DNA from: Streptomyces sp. 1331.2
GTDB taxonomy: Bacteria; Actinomycetota; Actinomycetes; Streptomycetales; Streptomycetaceae
NCBI RefSeq assembly: GCF_900199205.1
Contig: NZ_OBMJ01000001.1
Location: forward strand, 3,475,001 to 3,539,000
DNA length: 64,000 nt
Direction of reading: 5' to 3'
Of the stretch, positions 56,511 through 64,000 are shown in pieces. The translations under genes were made by a program, and so were the position numbers. Under the pieces are notes generated by a model, which did no database searches, was not told the DNA's origin, and saw nothing but the letters and a program-made list of their open reading frames with translations. Within the stretch, counting starts at the first letter, position 1; each line of letters opens with the position of its first letter.

Positions 56511-56646
56511 GGGCCCCCCGGTGCGTGTGGTGTCGGCGCGGCCCGGACCGTCCGGGGCTGCGTCGCGTCCGCCCCGAGCATTCCTGTTCCGGCCGGCCGG
56601 GGGCAGTCACGATTATCCGTTCCCGGACCTGGTCGGGTGGGGGTCT

Positions 56647-57705
56647 TCAGGGAGCGGCGGCCAGCTCGGTCGACGTCCCGCCCAACGGAGCCCCGTCCGG
56701 CGGCTCCCTGTCCAGCGGCCCCCGGGCGGCGGCCCGGAAACCGGCCTGGAACCGGCTCCCGGCGCCCAGTTCGTCCATGATGTCGGCGATGTGCCGACGG
56801 GCGGTGCGCAGCGACATGCCCAGGCGGCGGGCCACCGCCTCGTCCTTCAGGCCGGCGGCGAGCAGCCGGACGATCGTCTCGTCGATCTCCCGCGAGACCT
56901 CTTCGAGTTGGCGGCCGGCCGCGGTGGTGAACGGCGTGGCCCGGTCCCAGGTCTGCTCGAAGATCTCGCACAAGTAGGCCACGGTGGACGGCTCGCGGAT
57001 CACCACCGCCCCCCAACTGTCGTCCTGGGCCGGGATGAACGCGATCTCGCGGTCGAAGACGATCAGCCGGCCGAACAGCTCGTGCGCCGTGCGGTACTCC
57101 CCGCCCAGGGCGGAGGCCGCGGCGACGTACGCCTGGCTGGGCCCGTTGAAGCGGGCGGTGTGGTGGTAGAGGGTGCGGAGCCGGATGCCGCGTTCCAGCA
57201 TCGCCCGGTCGCGGCCCAGGGCCTCCTCCATCGCCTCGGGGGCCCGGGAGCCGCCGCCCGGCTGGCTGGTCAGGACCTCCTGGCGGCAGCGCTCCGACGC
57301 CCGGTTGAGGGCGCTGCGCACGAGGTGGACGTTGGCCAGGACTTCCACCGCCCCGAACCGGGAGCGGTGCCGGTCGTAGGACGGTGTGAAGCGGTTCAAC
57401 TCCCGTTCGATGACGTCCAATTGCCGTCGGCAGTCGCGGATCCGCGCCTCCACGGGGGCGCTGAGCTGGGCCGCGGCGGTGTCGGGCGGCACCGCGGTGA
57501 TCCCGTACGGGCCGTCCGGGCTGCCCTGGAGCAGCCGGACGCGCAGCAGGCGGCCGATGCCGGCGACGACGGCCTCCCGGCTGACCCCGGTGGCCGCGGC
57601 GATGGCGGCCGTGTCGGCGGTCTCGTGCTCCAGGACCCAGCCGTAGACGGCTATGTCGGAGTCCTGCAGTTCCTGGACGTCGTCCAGCGTCTCGTTCGGT
57701 CCCAA
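56647..57705 (-). CDS. TrmB-like / LuxR-type transcriptional regulator
   Basis: 352 residues. An N-terminal winged helix (about 18-60: TAAIAAATGVSREAVVAGIG) is followed by a long middle domain and a C-terminal LuxR helix-turn-helix (about 265-325: LAAGLKDEAVARRLGMSLRT then ARRHIADIM). This architecture is common beside actinomycete peptide and polyketide clusters. The first start candidate is TTG at 57705, preceded by GGGGGGC. It reads in the same direction as the cupin-like gene 136 bp downstream and is the probable switch of the cluster. Confidence 0.82.
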   Translation of the reverse strand: MGPNETLDDVQELQDSDIAVYGWVLEHETADTAAIAAATGVSREAVVAGIGRLLRVRLLQGSPDGPYGITAVPPDTAAAQLSAPVEARIRDCRRQLDVIERELNRFTPSYDRHRSRFGAVEVLANVHLVRSALNRASERCRQEVLTSQPGGGSRAPEAMEEALGRDRAMLERGIRLRTLYHHTARFNGPSQAYVAAASALGGEYRTAHELFGRLIVFDREIAFIPAQDDSWGAVVIREPSTVAYLCEIFEQTWDRATPFTTAAGRQLEEVSREIDETIVRLLAAGLKDEAVARRLGMSLRTARRHIADIMDELGAGSRFQAGFRAAARGPLDREPPDGAPLGGTSTELAAAP

Positions 57706-58006
57706 TGGCCTTGCCCCCCACCGATCTGTCAGGCCCCTTGGAGAGCCGTCCGGTTCAGTCGATCAGCCTGCGGCACCGGGGGGCGCGCGGCACGGAGGCG
57801 CGCCGGGCGGTGCCCGTGGGGCAGGCCGCGCGCGGCGGTGCCTCCTCTGTCACGAAGCGCCCCTTATGCGGCCTGGCTTCTTGCTGTCAGGGGGTTTGCT
57901 GACGGGGAGCGTGGCGCCGTACGGGGCCGGGCCGGGGGCAGGCTGTTGTTCGTCCACAGCCGGCGACCCCCGGACGACAGGTCCGGGAGAGAACAGGAGA
58001 ACCACC
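57706..58006. other. Divergent intergenic region between regulator and secreted peptide genes
   Basis: 301 bp. It should hold both promoters. The plus-strand end has AGGAGAACC before the ATG at 58007. There is a GTCCACA (57951-57957) and a weak dyad GGACGACAGGTCC; no gene or repeat is seen. Confidence 0.5.
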
Positions 58007-58240
58007 ATGGCGCGACCGTCCCTTCCCGTCCGACTCGCAGTGGCCGCCGGGCTGCTCCTCCTCTGCCCGGCCGCCCCCGCTGCCGCGGCCGCGCCGGCTC
58101 CGGACGCGGGATCCACCGTCAACCGGGCGGCCGCGGCAGGGACCGCCACCACCGTCGCCGCCGAGCCCGCTCCCGACGGCCAGGACGGCCGGCACCGCCC
58201 CGAGCGCCCTCACCGCAAGGACACTTCCTGGGGCGGCTGA
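58007..58240 (+). CDS. Small secreted protein, 77 residues
   Basis: A signal peptide (MARPSLPVRLAVAAGLLLLC to about residue 28) is followed by a short Ala/Pro/Thr-rich chain and a basic/charged end (DGRHRPERPHRKDTSWGG). No family recognised. The ribosome site AGGAGAACC is well placed. It lies between the cluster regulator and an HTH-only protein and may belong to the same regulon. Confidence 0.6.
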   Translation: MARPSLPVRLAVAAGLLLLCPAAPAAAAAPAPDAGSTVNRAAAAGTATTVAAEPAPDGQDGRHRPERPHRKDTSWGG

Positions 58241-58309
58241 CCCGGCCCGGCCCCGCCCGCCACGTCCGCACGACCCGACCCGGTCCTACCCGACCCCAGG
58301 AGTCCGCTC

Positions 58310-58564
58310 ATGGCCCGCACCACCGAGGCGCCACACGCCTTCACCCCGAGGGAACAGCAGGTACTGGTCCTCCTGTCGGGAGGTGAGACCTACCGGGGCA
58401 TCGCCCGCCGACTGGGCATAAGCCAGCACACCGTCGACACCTACCTGCGGCACCTGCGCACCAAGACCGGCACCGCCAACCGCACCCAACTCGCCGTCCT
58501 CGCCGCCCAACTGGGCTACCGCCCCACTCCGCCCACCACCGCTTCCGGCCACAGGCCGGCGTAG
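58310..58564 (+). CDS. LuxR-type HTH-only protein
   Basis: 84 residues consisting of little more than a LuxR helix-turn-helix (FTPREQQVLVLLSGGETYRG, then IARRLGISQHTVDTYLRHLR). It has no receiver or sensor domain, like GerE. Such small LuxR proteins activate development or secondary-metabolite genes. CCCCAGGAGTCCGCTC precedes the ATG. It follows the secreted peptide by 69 bp. Confidence 0.85.
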   Translation: MARTTEAPHAFTPREQQVLVLLSGGETYRGIARRLGISQHTVDTYLRHLRTKTGTANRTQLAVLAAQLGYRPTPPTTASGHRPA

Positions 58565-58569
58565 GGGCG

Positions 58570-58767
58570 TCACGGGTGGGGGCGGGTGCGTTGGGTGGGG
58601 AGGGCGGGGAGGGTCGGGGGGTCGGTGCGGCGGGCGAGGTCGGCGAGGGTGTGGAAGAGGACGTCGCCGAGCAGCACCGGGTCGCGGGAGGTGTCGGGGG
58701 CGGCCGGGGCCTGGGGGTCGGGGTGGGTGGTCGCGGGCGGCTGGTCGCGGAGCTGGCGTGTGGGCAT
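58570..58767 (-). CDS. Small hypothetical protein, 65 residues
   Basis: The product reads MPTRQLRDQPPATTHPDPQA, then SRDPVLLGDVLFHTLADLAR and a Pro/Arg-rich end. No family recognised. Third codon positions are almost all G/C in this frame and GGAAGAG precedes the ATG, so it is probably a real gene. It converges on the HTH-only gene, 5 bp between stop codons. Confidence 0.55.
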   Translation of the reverse strand: MPTRQLRDQPPATTHPDPQAPAAPDTSRDPVLLGDVLFHTLADLARRTDPPTLPALPTQRTRPHP

Positions 58768-58913
58768 GGCTCTTCCTGCCGACGGGGTTGCCGTGGGAAT
58801 TCCTGCCCGGCGGGGTGGGGCCGGACACCCGGGGCGGGGGTCGATCGGCCGGAATGGGTGCAGGAAGGGCCGGATCGAGCCCCGGACGACCGACCGGTGA
58901 CCCGGGGGCGGCG

Positions 58914-59759
58914 ATGGGCGAAGATGGACCGGTGACCGAACCCCGTACCGCTCCCCGCCTGATCGCCACCGACCTGGACGGCACCCTGCTCTGCTCCGGC
59001 GGCACCGTGACCGACCGCACCGCCGCGGCCCTGGCGGCGGCCGAGGCGGCCGGGGTGCAGGTGGTGTTCGTGACCGGGCGGCCGCCGCGGTGGATGCAGC
59101 AGGTGAGCCCGCACATCGGCGGTCACGGGGTGGCGATCTGCTCGAACGGCGGCGCGGTGGTGGACGTGCGGCGCGGCGAGCTGCTGGAGTCCTTCCCGCT
59201 GCCGGCGGAGACCACCCTGGCGGTGGTCGAGGCGCTGCGGGCCAAGCTGCCCGGCACCGCGTTCGCCTTCGAGTACCCGGACGGCTGGGCCCGCGAGACC
59301 GGCTACGCGGTGCCGATGTGGGGCGACGACCTGGAGCACGCGGTCGGCTCGGCGGAGGAGCTGCTGGGGGCCGGCGGGCCGGTGCGGGGCCTGTTCAAGC
59401 TGCTGGCCAAGCACCCGGACCTGGACCCGGACAAGTTCCTCGTCGAGGCCCGGGAGGCGGCCGGGCACCTGGCCGAGATCACCCGCTCGGCGCCGATCCC
59501 GCTGCTGGAGATCAGCGCGCCCGGCGTCACCAAGGCCAGCACGCTGGCCCGCTGGTGCGCCGGGCACGGGATCGACCGCAGCGAGGTGGTGGCCTTCGGC
59601 GACATGCCGAACGACCTGGAGATGCTGGCCTGGGCCGGCACCGCGTACGCCGTCGCCAACGCGCACCCGCAGGTGCTGGCGGCGGTGTCGCTGCACACGG
59701 TGAGCAACGAGCAGGACGGCGTCGCGGCGGTGGTGGAGGACCTGCTCGGCCTGGCGTGA
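58914..59759 (+). CDS. HAD-superfamily (Cof-type) phosphatase
   Basis: 281 residues from the ATG at 58914 (a GTG at 58932 is equally possible). TDLDGTLL gives the Asp20/Asp22 pair, GVTKASTLARW the Lys and FGDMPNDLEMLAW motif IV. It is a paralogue of the product of 29051-29908. Phosphate release from a small metabolite is likely, the substrate unknown. It converges on the pst operon, with 19 bp between stop codons. Confidence 0.88.
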   Translation: MGEDGPVTEPRTAPRLIATDLDGTLLCSGGTVTDRTAAALAAAEAAGVQVVFVTGRPPRWMQQVSPHIGGHGVAICSNGGAVVDVRRGELLESFPLPAETTLAVVEALRAKLPGTAFAFEYPDGWARETGYAVPMWGDDLEHAVGSAEELLGAGGPVRGLFKLLAKHPDLDPDKFLVEAREAAGHLAEITRSAPIPLLEISAPGVTKASTLARWCAGHGIDRSEVVAFGDMPNDLEMLAWAGTAYAVANAHPQVLAAVSLHTVSNEQDGVAAVVEDLLGLA

Positions 59760-59778
59760 CCGGGGAGACCCAAGCTCC

Positions 59779-60693
<915 letters not shown>

Positions 60694-60716
60694 CGGTACG
60701 GTCCTCCGGGCGCGCG

Positions 60717-61652
60717 TCAGTAGAGGTTGGGCAGCAGGGCGGCGGCGTTCTCGTAGACCGCCCAGAGCAGCGCGCCGACCACCGGCGCGAGGCTCAGGTA
60801 CGCGGCCGAGCGCCGCCAGTGGCGGGACAGCAGCAGCGCGCCGAGCACCGCGCCGAGCAGGGCGAGCGACCACAGCTGCAGCGTGGCCAGCGCGCCCTTG
60901 TCGGCGGCCAGCGCCTTGTCGTACGGGACGGTCGCGGGCCGGCCGCCGGGGTTCTGCTGGGGGTCGCCCTCCAGCCGGGCGCCGATCAGCACGGTGCTGC
61001 CGGGGATCCAGTCGGAGTCGCCGGTGACCAGGACCAGCCGGTTGCGGGCCGGGTCGCTGATCGGGTGGTCGCCGTCGCCGTACGCGTTGACGGTGTAGGT
61101 GAACCTGCCCTGCCCGGTGGTGGCTTCGATCCGGTCGCCGACCCGCAGCCGGGAGAGCTCGGCGAACGGGGCGCCGAAGGTGGCGCCGCGGCCGAAGACC
61201 ACGGCGACGCCGCCCTGGCCGGGCAGCGCGGTGTCCCGGCGGTGGCCGGGGCCGCGCATCAGGTCCCGGCCGGTGGTGCCCTCGACGACCACGGCCTGGT
61301 GCAGGCCGATGGCCGGGATGTCCAGCAGGGCGACCGGGTCGCCGTCGGCGGCCGCGCCGGTCGGGGCGACGGCCCGGGCCAGCTGGTCGCGGAAGGTCTT
61401 GTACGCGGCCGACTGGTAGTGCCGCTGCTGGACGTGCGAGAGCGTGAACAGGTAGCCGACGAAGCCCAGGACGAGGGCGGCGGCCAGGCTGGCCGCCCAG
61501 GCGCCCTGGAGGAACCGCCGCCGCCCGGCCGGAACGGCGGCACGGGCCGGGGCCTCGGCAGCGCCCTCGACGGCAGCGACCTGCTGTGCAGCGGCCTGCG
61601 GAAGCTGCACGGCCGACTGTGGCGTCGGCTTCGCCAGCACCGGGGCGCTCAC
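60717..61652 (-). CDS. Sortase-fold membrane protein lacking catalytic residues
   Basis: 311 residues. Cytosolic 1-50, membrane helix about 51-72, then a class E/F-like sortase domain (about 105-230: [35 protein letters not shown], then [16 protein letters not shown]). Two more membrane helices near 260-300 follow. The active-site His of the GHR motif is replaced ([12 protein letters not shown], Arg155) and the TLVTC Cys is Gly211 (LVLVTGDSD), so transpeptidation should be impossible. Its GTG overlaps the stop codon of the binding-protein gene. It may scaffold or sense rather than cut. Confidence 0.8.
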   Translation of the reverse strand: MSAPVLAKPTPQSAVQLPQAAAQQVAAVEGAAEAPARAAVPAGRRRFLQGAWAASLAAALVLGFVGYLFTLSHVQQRHYQSAAYKTFRDQLARAVAPTGAAADGDPVALLDIPAIGLHQAVVVEGTTGRDLMRGPGHRRDTALPGQGGVAVVFGRGATFGAPFAELSRLRVGDRIEATTGQGRFTYTVNAYGDGDHPISDPARNRLVLVTGDSDWIPGSTVLIGARLEGDPQQNPGGRPATVPYDKALAADKGALATLQLWSLALLGAVLGALLLSRHWRRSAAYLSLAPVVGALLWAVYENAAALLPNLY

Positions 61653-63469
61653 GAGGCGCCGCCCGAGCCGTTGCGGCGGCGCAGCAGGCGCCGGCCGAGC
61701 AGCGGGGGGACGAGCACCACGGCGAGCAGTTCCACCGCGGTGAGGGTGGCCAGCGTCCAGTCCTCGGGTTTGCCGCTGACCTCGACCACGGTGGCCGCGA
61801 CCTCGGTGGCGCCGCCGCGGCCGCGGGCGACGACCTGGCCGGTCTGCGGGTCGATGACCTCCTCGGTGCCGTCCCCGGCGCCGCCGGGCGCGTTCGGGTC
61901 GCCGGCGGCCGCACCGCCGGTGGCGTTCGGGTCGCCGCCCGCTGCGCCCGCGGCGCCGCCCGTACCGGCGCCGCCGGTCGAGGATCCGTTGCCGCCGGAG
62001 CCACTGCCCCCGGCGCTGCCGCTGCTGCCCGCCGTACCTCCGCCACCGCCCGCGCCGCCGGAGCCGGCGCCATTGCCGGTGCCAGAGCCGCCCGAACCGG
62101 CCTGGGTGGCCTTGCCGCCCTGGACGACGCAGTTGAGCGGCGCGCCCTGCTTGTCGCACTCGCTGGGCATCGGGGCGTTCTTGAGGACGGTCAGTTCGCC
62201 GGCCGGGTTGAAGGTCGGGTTGGCGCAGTTGGAGAGGGTGTCCGGGTTGACCGGGCTGGCGTTGCCGGGGATGTTCCTGGTCTGCAGCAGGCCGCCCTTG
62301 ACCAGGCCGCGCGGGATCGGCGAGTACCCGAGGTCGTCGGCCTTGCCCTGGCCCTCGCACAGCACGTAGGAGAGGAAGCGGCTGAGTGCGGAGCCCTTGT
62401 CGTTGTTGAAGCGCGGCGGCGGGGGCTGGGCGGCGCCGGCGCGCGGCACGATCAGGTAGCTGTAGCTGGAGATCGGGTAGGCGCGCGGGTCGTTCATGGT
62501 GTAGACGCCGTCGAGGTTCTGCTGCAGGTAGTTGGGGTCGTCGGGCGGGGTGCTGTCGTCCACGCCGCGGATCCGGGCGGCGGTGAGCGCGACGGCGACG
62601 TTGGAGGCGGTCGGCAGCGCGTAGTAGCCGGCCTGGTTGAGCACCTTCACGACCGGCCAGTTGCTGCGCTTGGCGAAGGCGTACTCGTCGTAGCCGATGG
62701 TGCCCAGGTTGCCCGGGGACTTGATGTACCCGGCGACGACGTCGGAGCCGTTCTGGGCGACCATCCGGCCGGACGGCGGGAAGAACTCGGTGTAGTCGCC
62801 GCAGCTCACGCCGTTGACCGAGGTGCAGTAGGCGTCCCACTGGTCCTTGTGGGTGTGCTCCATCCAGCGGGTGAACTGCGCGGTGGCGCCGGAGCCGTCG
62901 GAGCGGACGACCGGGGTGATCTGCAGATTGGGCAGGGCCCTGCCGTAGTCGGCGGTGACCTTCGGGTCGTTCCAGTTGGTGATCTTGCCGGTGAAGATGT
63001 CCACGATGGTCTGCGGGGAGAGCCGCAGGTCGCGGACCTGCTTGCCGCCGACGACCAGGTTGTACATGAAGGTGGTGCCGCCCGCGGTGATCGGGACGTA
63101 GGAGAAGCCGTAGACCGGGTTCTCCCGGTCGCCACCGCCGCTCGCGTGGCCGTTCTGGCCGAGGCCGGTGTCCGGCGTGGACCGGAACGGCACGTCGGAG
63201 GCGGTGAAGTCGTCCTGCCCGTTGGACCACTGGGTGCGGCCGGCCGCCGAGCCGACCGGGTTGAAGCTGATCTGGATGCCCTGCGGGGACACGTCCTGCC
63301 GCCACTGGTCGATGGCCGGGCCGGCCCAGCTGGAGCCGTCCGCGCTCAGCGACACGGAGGCCGCCTGGGCCGGGGCCTGCCCGAGCAGCAGGGAGGCCGT
63401 GGCGAGCGAGAGGGACAGCGCCCCTGCCAGCAGCCGGGCCATGGAGCGCCTTGCGGCCTCCCGGAACAT
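61649..63469 (-). CDS. PstS-like phosphate-binding protein with Gly-rich stalk and membrane anchor
   Basis: 606 residues, far longer than PstS (about 370). Signal peptide 1-37. The PstS fold (about 40-410) includes [14 protein letters not shown] and [18 protein letters not shown], the phosphate-binding loop. A Gly/Ser/Ala/Asn linker (about 480-555) is followed by a membrane helix (about 572-592) and RRLLRRRNG. The chain is therefore tethered by a C-terminal helix rather than a lipid. The layout resembles a sortase substrate, yet no LPxTG-like motif is seen. ACCAGAGGAG lies just before the ATG at 63469. Confidence 0.85.
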   Translation of the reverse strand: MFREAARRSMARLLAGALSLSLATASLLLGQAPAQAASVSLSADGSSWAGPAIDQWRQDVSPQGIQISFNPVGSAAGRTQWSNGQDDFTASDVPFRSTPDTGLGQNGHASGGGDRENPVYGFSYVPITAGGTTFMYNLVVGGKQVRDLRLSPQTIVDIFTGKITNWNDPKVTADYGRALPNLQITPVVRSDGSGATAQFTRWMEHTHKDQWDAYCTSVNGVSCGDYTEFFPPSGRMVAQNGSDVVAGYIKSPGNLGTIGYDEYAFAKRSNWPVVKVLNQAGYYALPTASNVAVALTAARIRGVDDSTPPDDPNYLQQNLDGVYTMNDPRAYPISSYSYLIVPRAGAAQPPPPRFNNDKGSALSRFLSYVLCEGQGKADDLGYSPIPRGLVKGGLLQTRNIPGNASPVNPDTLSNCANPTFNPAGELTVLKNAPMPSECDKQGAPLNCVVQGGKATQAGSGGSGTGNGAGSGGAGGGGGTAGSSGSAGGSGSGGNGSSTGGAGTGGAAGAAGGDPNATGGAAAGDPNAPGGAGDGTEEVIDPQTGQVVARGRGGATEVAATVVEVSGKPEDWTLATLTAVELLAVVLVPPLLGRRLLRRRNGSGGAS

Positions 63470-63507
63470 GGGAACTCCTCTGGTACGGAGGGTGGTTGAG
63501 CGGGACA

Positions 63508-64000
63508 TCAGTGCTGGGCCCGCGGTCGGAGGACGTACGGGCGGGTGGCCGCGTCGACGGCGGCCGCCTCCAGGCGGCGGGCGTCCCGGTCGATCCGGCG
63601 CTTCTGCGCCCGGGTCAGCTGCCCGGGCCGGCGGCCGCCGAGCAGCCGGGCGGTGACGAAGAGGACCAGCACGACGCCCATCAGGGTCAGGCCGGCCGCG
63701 AAGCCGCGCGCGATCATGCCCTCGTACGGCTGCTTGACGTAGTTCCAGATGTACAGCGGCAGCGACACCTGGTGCCCGTCGAAGGGGTTGCCGTTGAACT
63801 GCGGGGTGAAGCCGGCGGTGAGCAGCACCGGCGAGGTCTCGCCGACGCCGCGCGCCATGCCGAGCACCACCGCGGTCATCAGGCCGGGCCGGGCGGTCGG
63901 CAGCACCACGTTCCACACCGTGCGCCACTGGCTGCCGCCCAGGGCGTACGAGGCCTCCCGCAGGGTGCCGGGCACCAGCCGGATGACCACCTCGGCGGCC
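63508..64000 (-). CDS. pstA: Phosphate ABC transporter permease PstA, C-terminal part
   Basis: The frame is open to the window end; about 164 residues are visible. GTLREASYALGGSQWRTVWN and VVLPTARPGLMTAVVLGMARG form the EAA-type coupling loop of PstA, followed by GETSPVLLTAG and two helices. The long basic cytosolic tail (QLTRAQKRRIDRDARRLEAA) is typical of streptomycetes. pstC should lie outside the window. The binding-protein gene follows 38 bp downstream. Confidence 0.92.
   Translation of the reverse strand, partial: AAEVVIRLVPGTLREASYALGGSQWRTVWNVVLPTARPGLMTAVVLGMARGVGETSPVLLTAGFTPQFNGNPFDGHQVSLPLYIWNYVKQPYEGMIARGFAAGLTLMGVVLVLFVTARLLGGRRPGQLTRAQKRRIDRDARRLEAAAVDAATRPYVLRPRAQH

Overview
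The window reads as a piece of a high-GC streptomycete chromosome (Streptomyces or Kitasatospora). Codons are almost all G/C-ending, GTG starts and short or absent leaders are common, and the gene families are typical of that group. A perfect 14-bp parS site (4837-4850) and a dense DnaA-box cluster between pheA and serS (27254-27634) suggest a position on the oriC-proximal chromosome arm. No rRNA, tRNA or CRISPR array was seen.

1-14.4 kb is ordinary chromosome: a truncated GNAT, an imine-reductase-like enzyme divergent from an HxlR regulator, DUF350 and LURP-one proteins, a thioredoxin/NHL protein carrying parS, an M18 aminopeptidase, an acyl-CoA dehydrogenase, SseB-like, pirin, PP2C-like, TIGR03086 and amidase genes. 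14.5-18.75 kb is a decayed integrative element between two 39-bp direct repeats (attL/attR). It sits at the 3' end of an anti-sigma-type ATP-binding protein gene. It holds a 5'-truncated tyrosine integrase, a DUF3631 fragment, a frameshifted MobC-like gene and a frameshifted secreted protein. 19.6-26 kb is a copper/DyP block: Met/His-rich membrane protein, YcnI, Sco, PCuAC, CopC-CopD and a TAT-exported DyP peroxidase. It is followed by pheA, the DnaA-box cluster, serS, a HAD phosphatase, a GntR regulator with an MFS transporter, and two ATPase-permease ABC pairs (32.1-35.8 kb).

36.6-40.6 kb shows a recent rearrangement. A 216-bp 5' segment of an F420-type oxidoreductase gene is duplicated on both sides of a 2.8-kb insert. 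The insert carries a CcbP-like protein, a large hypothetical protein and a wHTH-MNT/HEPN toxin-antitoxin pair with a dyad over its start codon. Next come a Ser/Thr kinase divergent from an ECF sigma factor with two paralogous exported proteins, then a hemicellulose pair: a GH10-CBM13-GH62 arabinoxylanase divergent from a CBM13-GH74 xyloglucanase.

The most unusual region is 49.4-56.1 kb. A 43-residue Cys-free peptide gene, followed by an attenuator-like hairpin, leads a tightly packed gene set: an unrecognised protein, a CYTH (triphosphate tunnel) protein, an MFS exporter, an M16 protease pair split into catalytic and non-catalytic subunits, and a tandem GNAT. A cupin-like protein and a TrmB/LuxR-type regulator sit beside it. 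The layout is that of a ribosomally made, modified peptide cluster, but none of the usual RiPP-class enzymes is visible, so it is my candidate for an undescribed system. The window ends with a HAD phosphatase and a pst phosphate-uptake operon in which a sortase-fold protein lacking the catalytic His and Cys lies between the binding-protein and ATPase genes.
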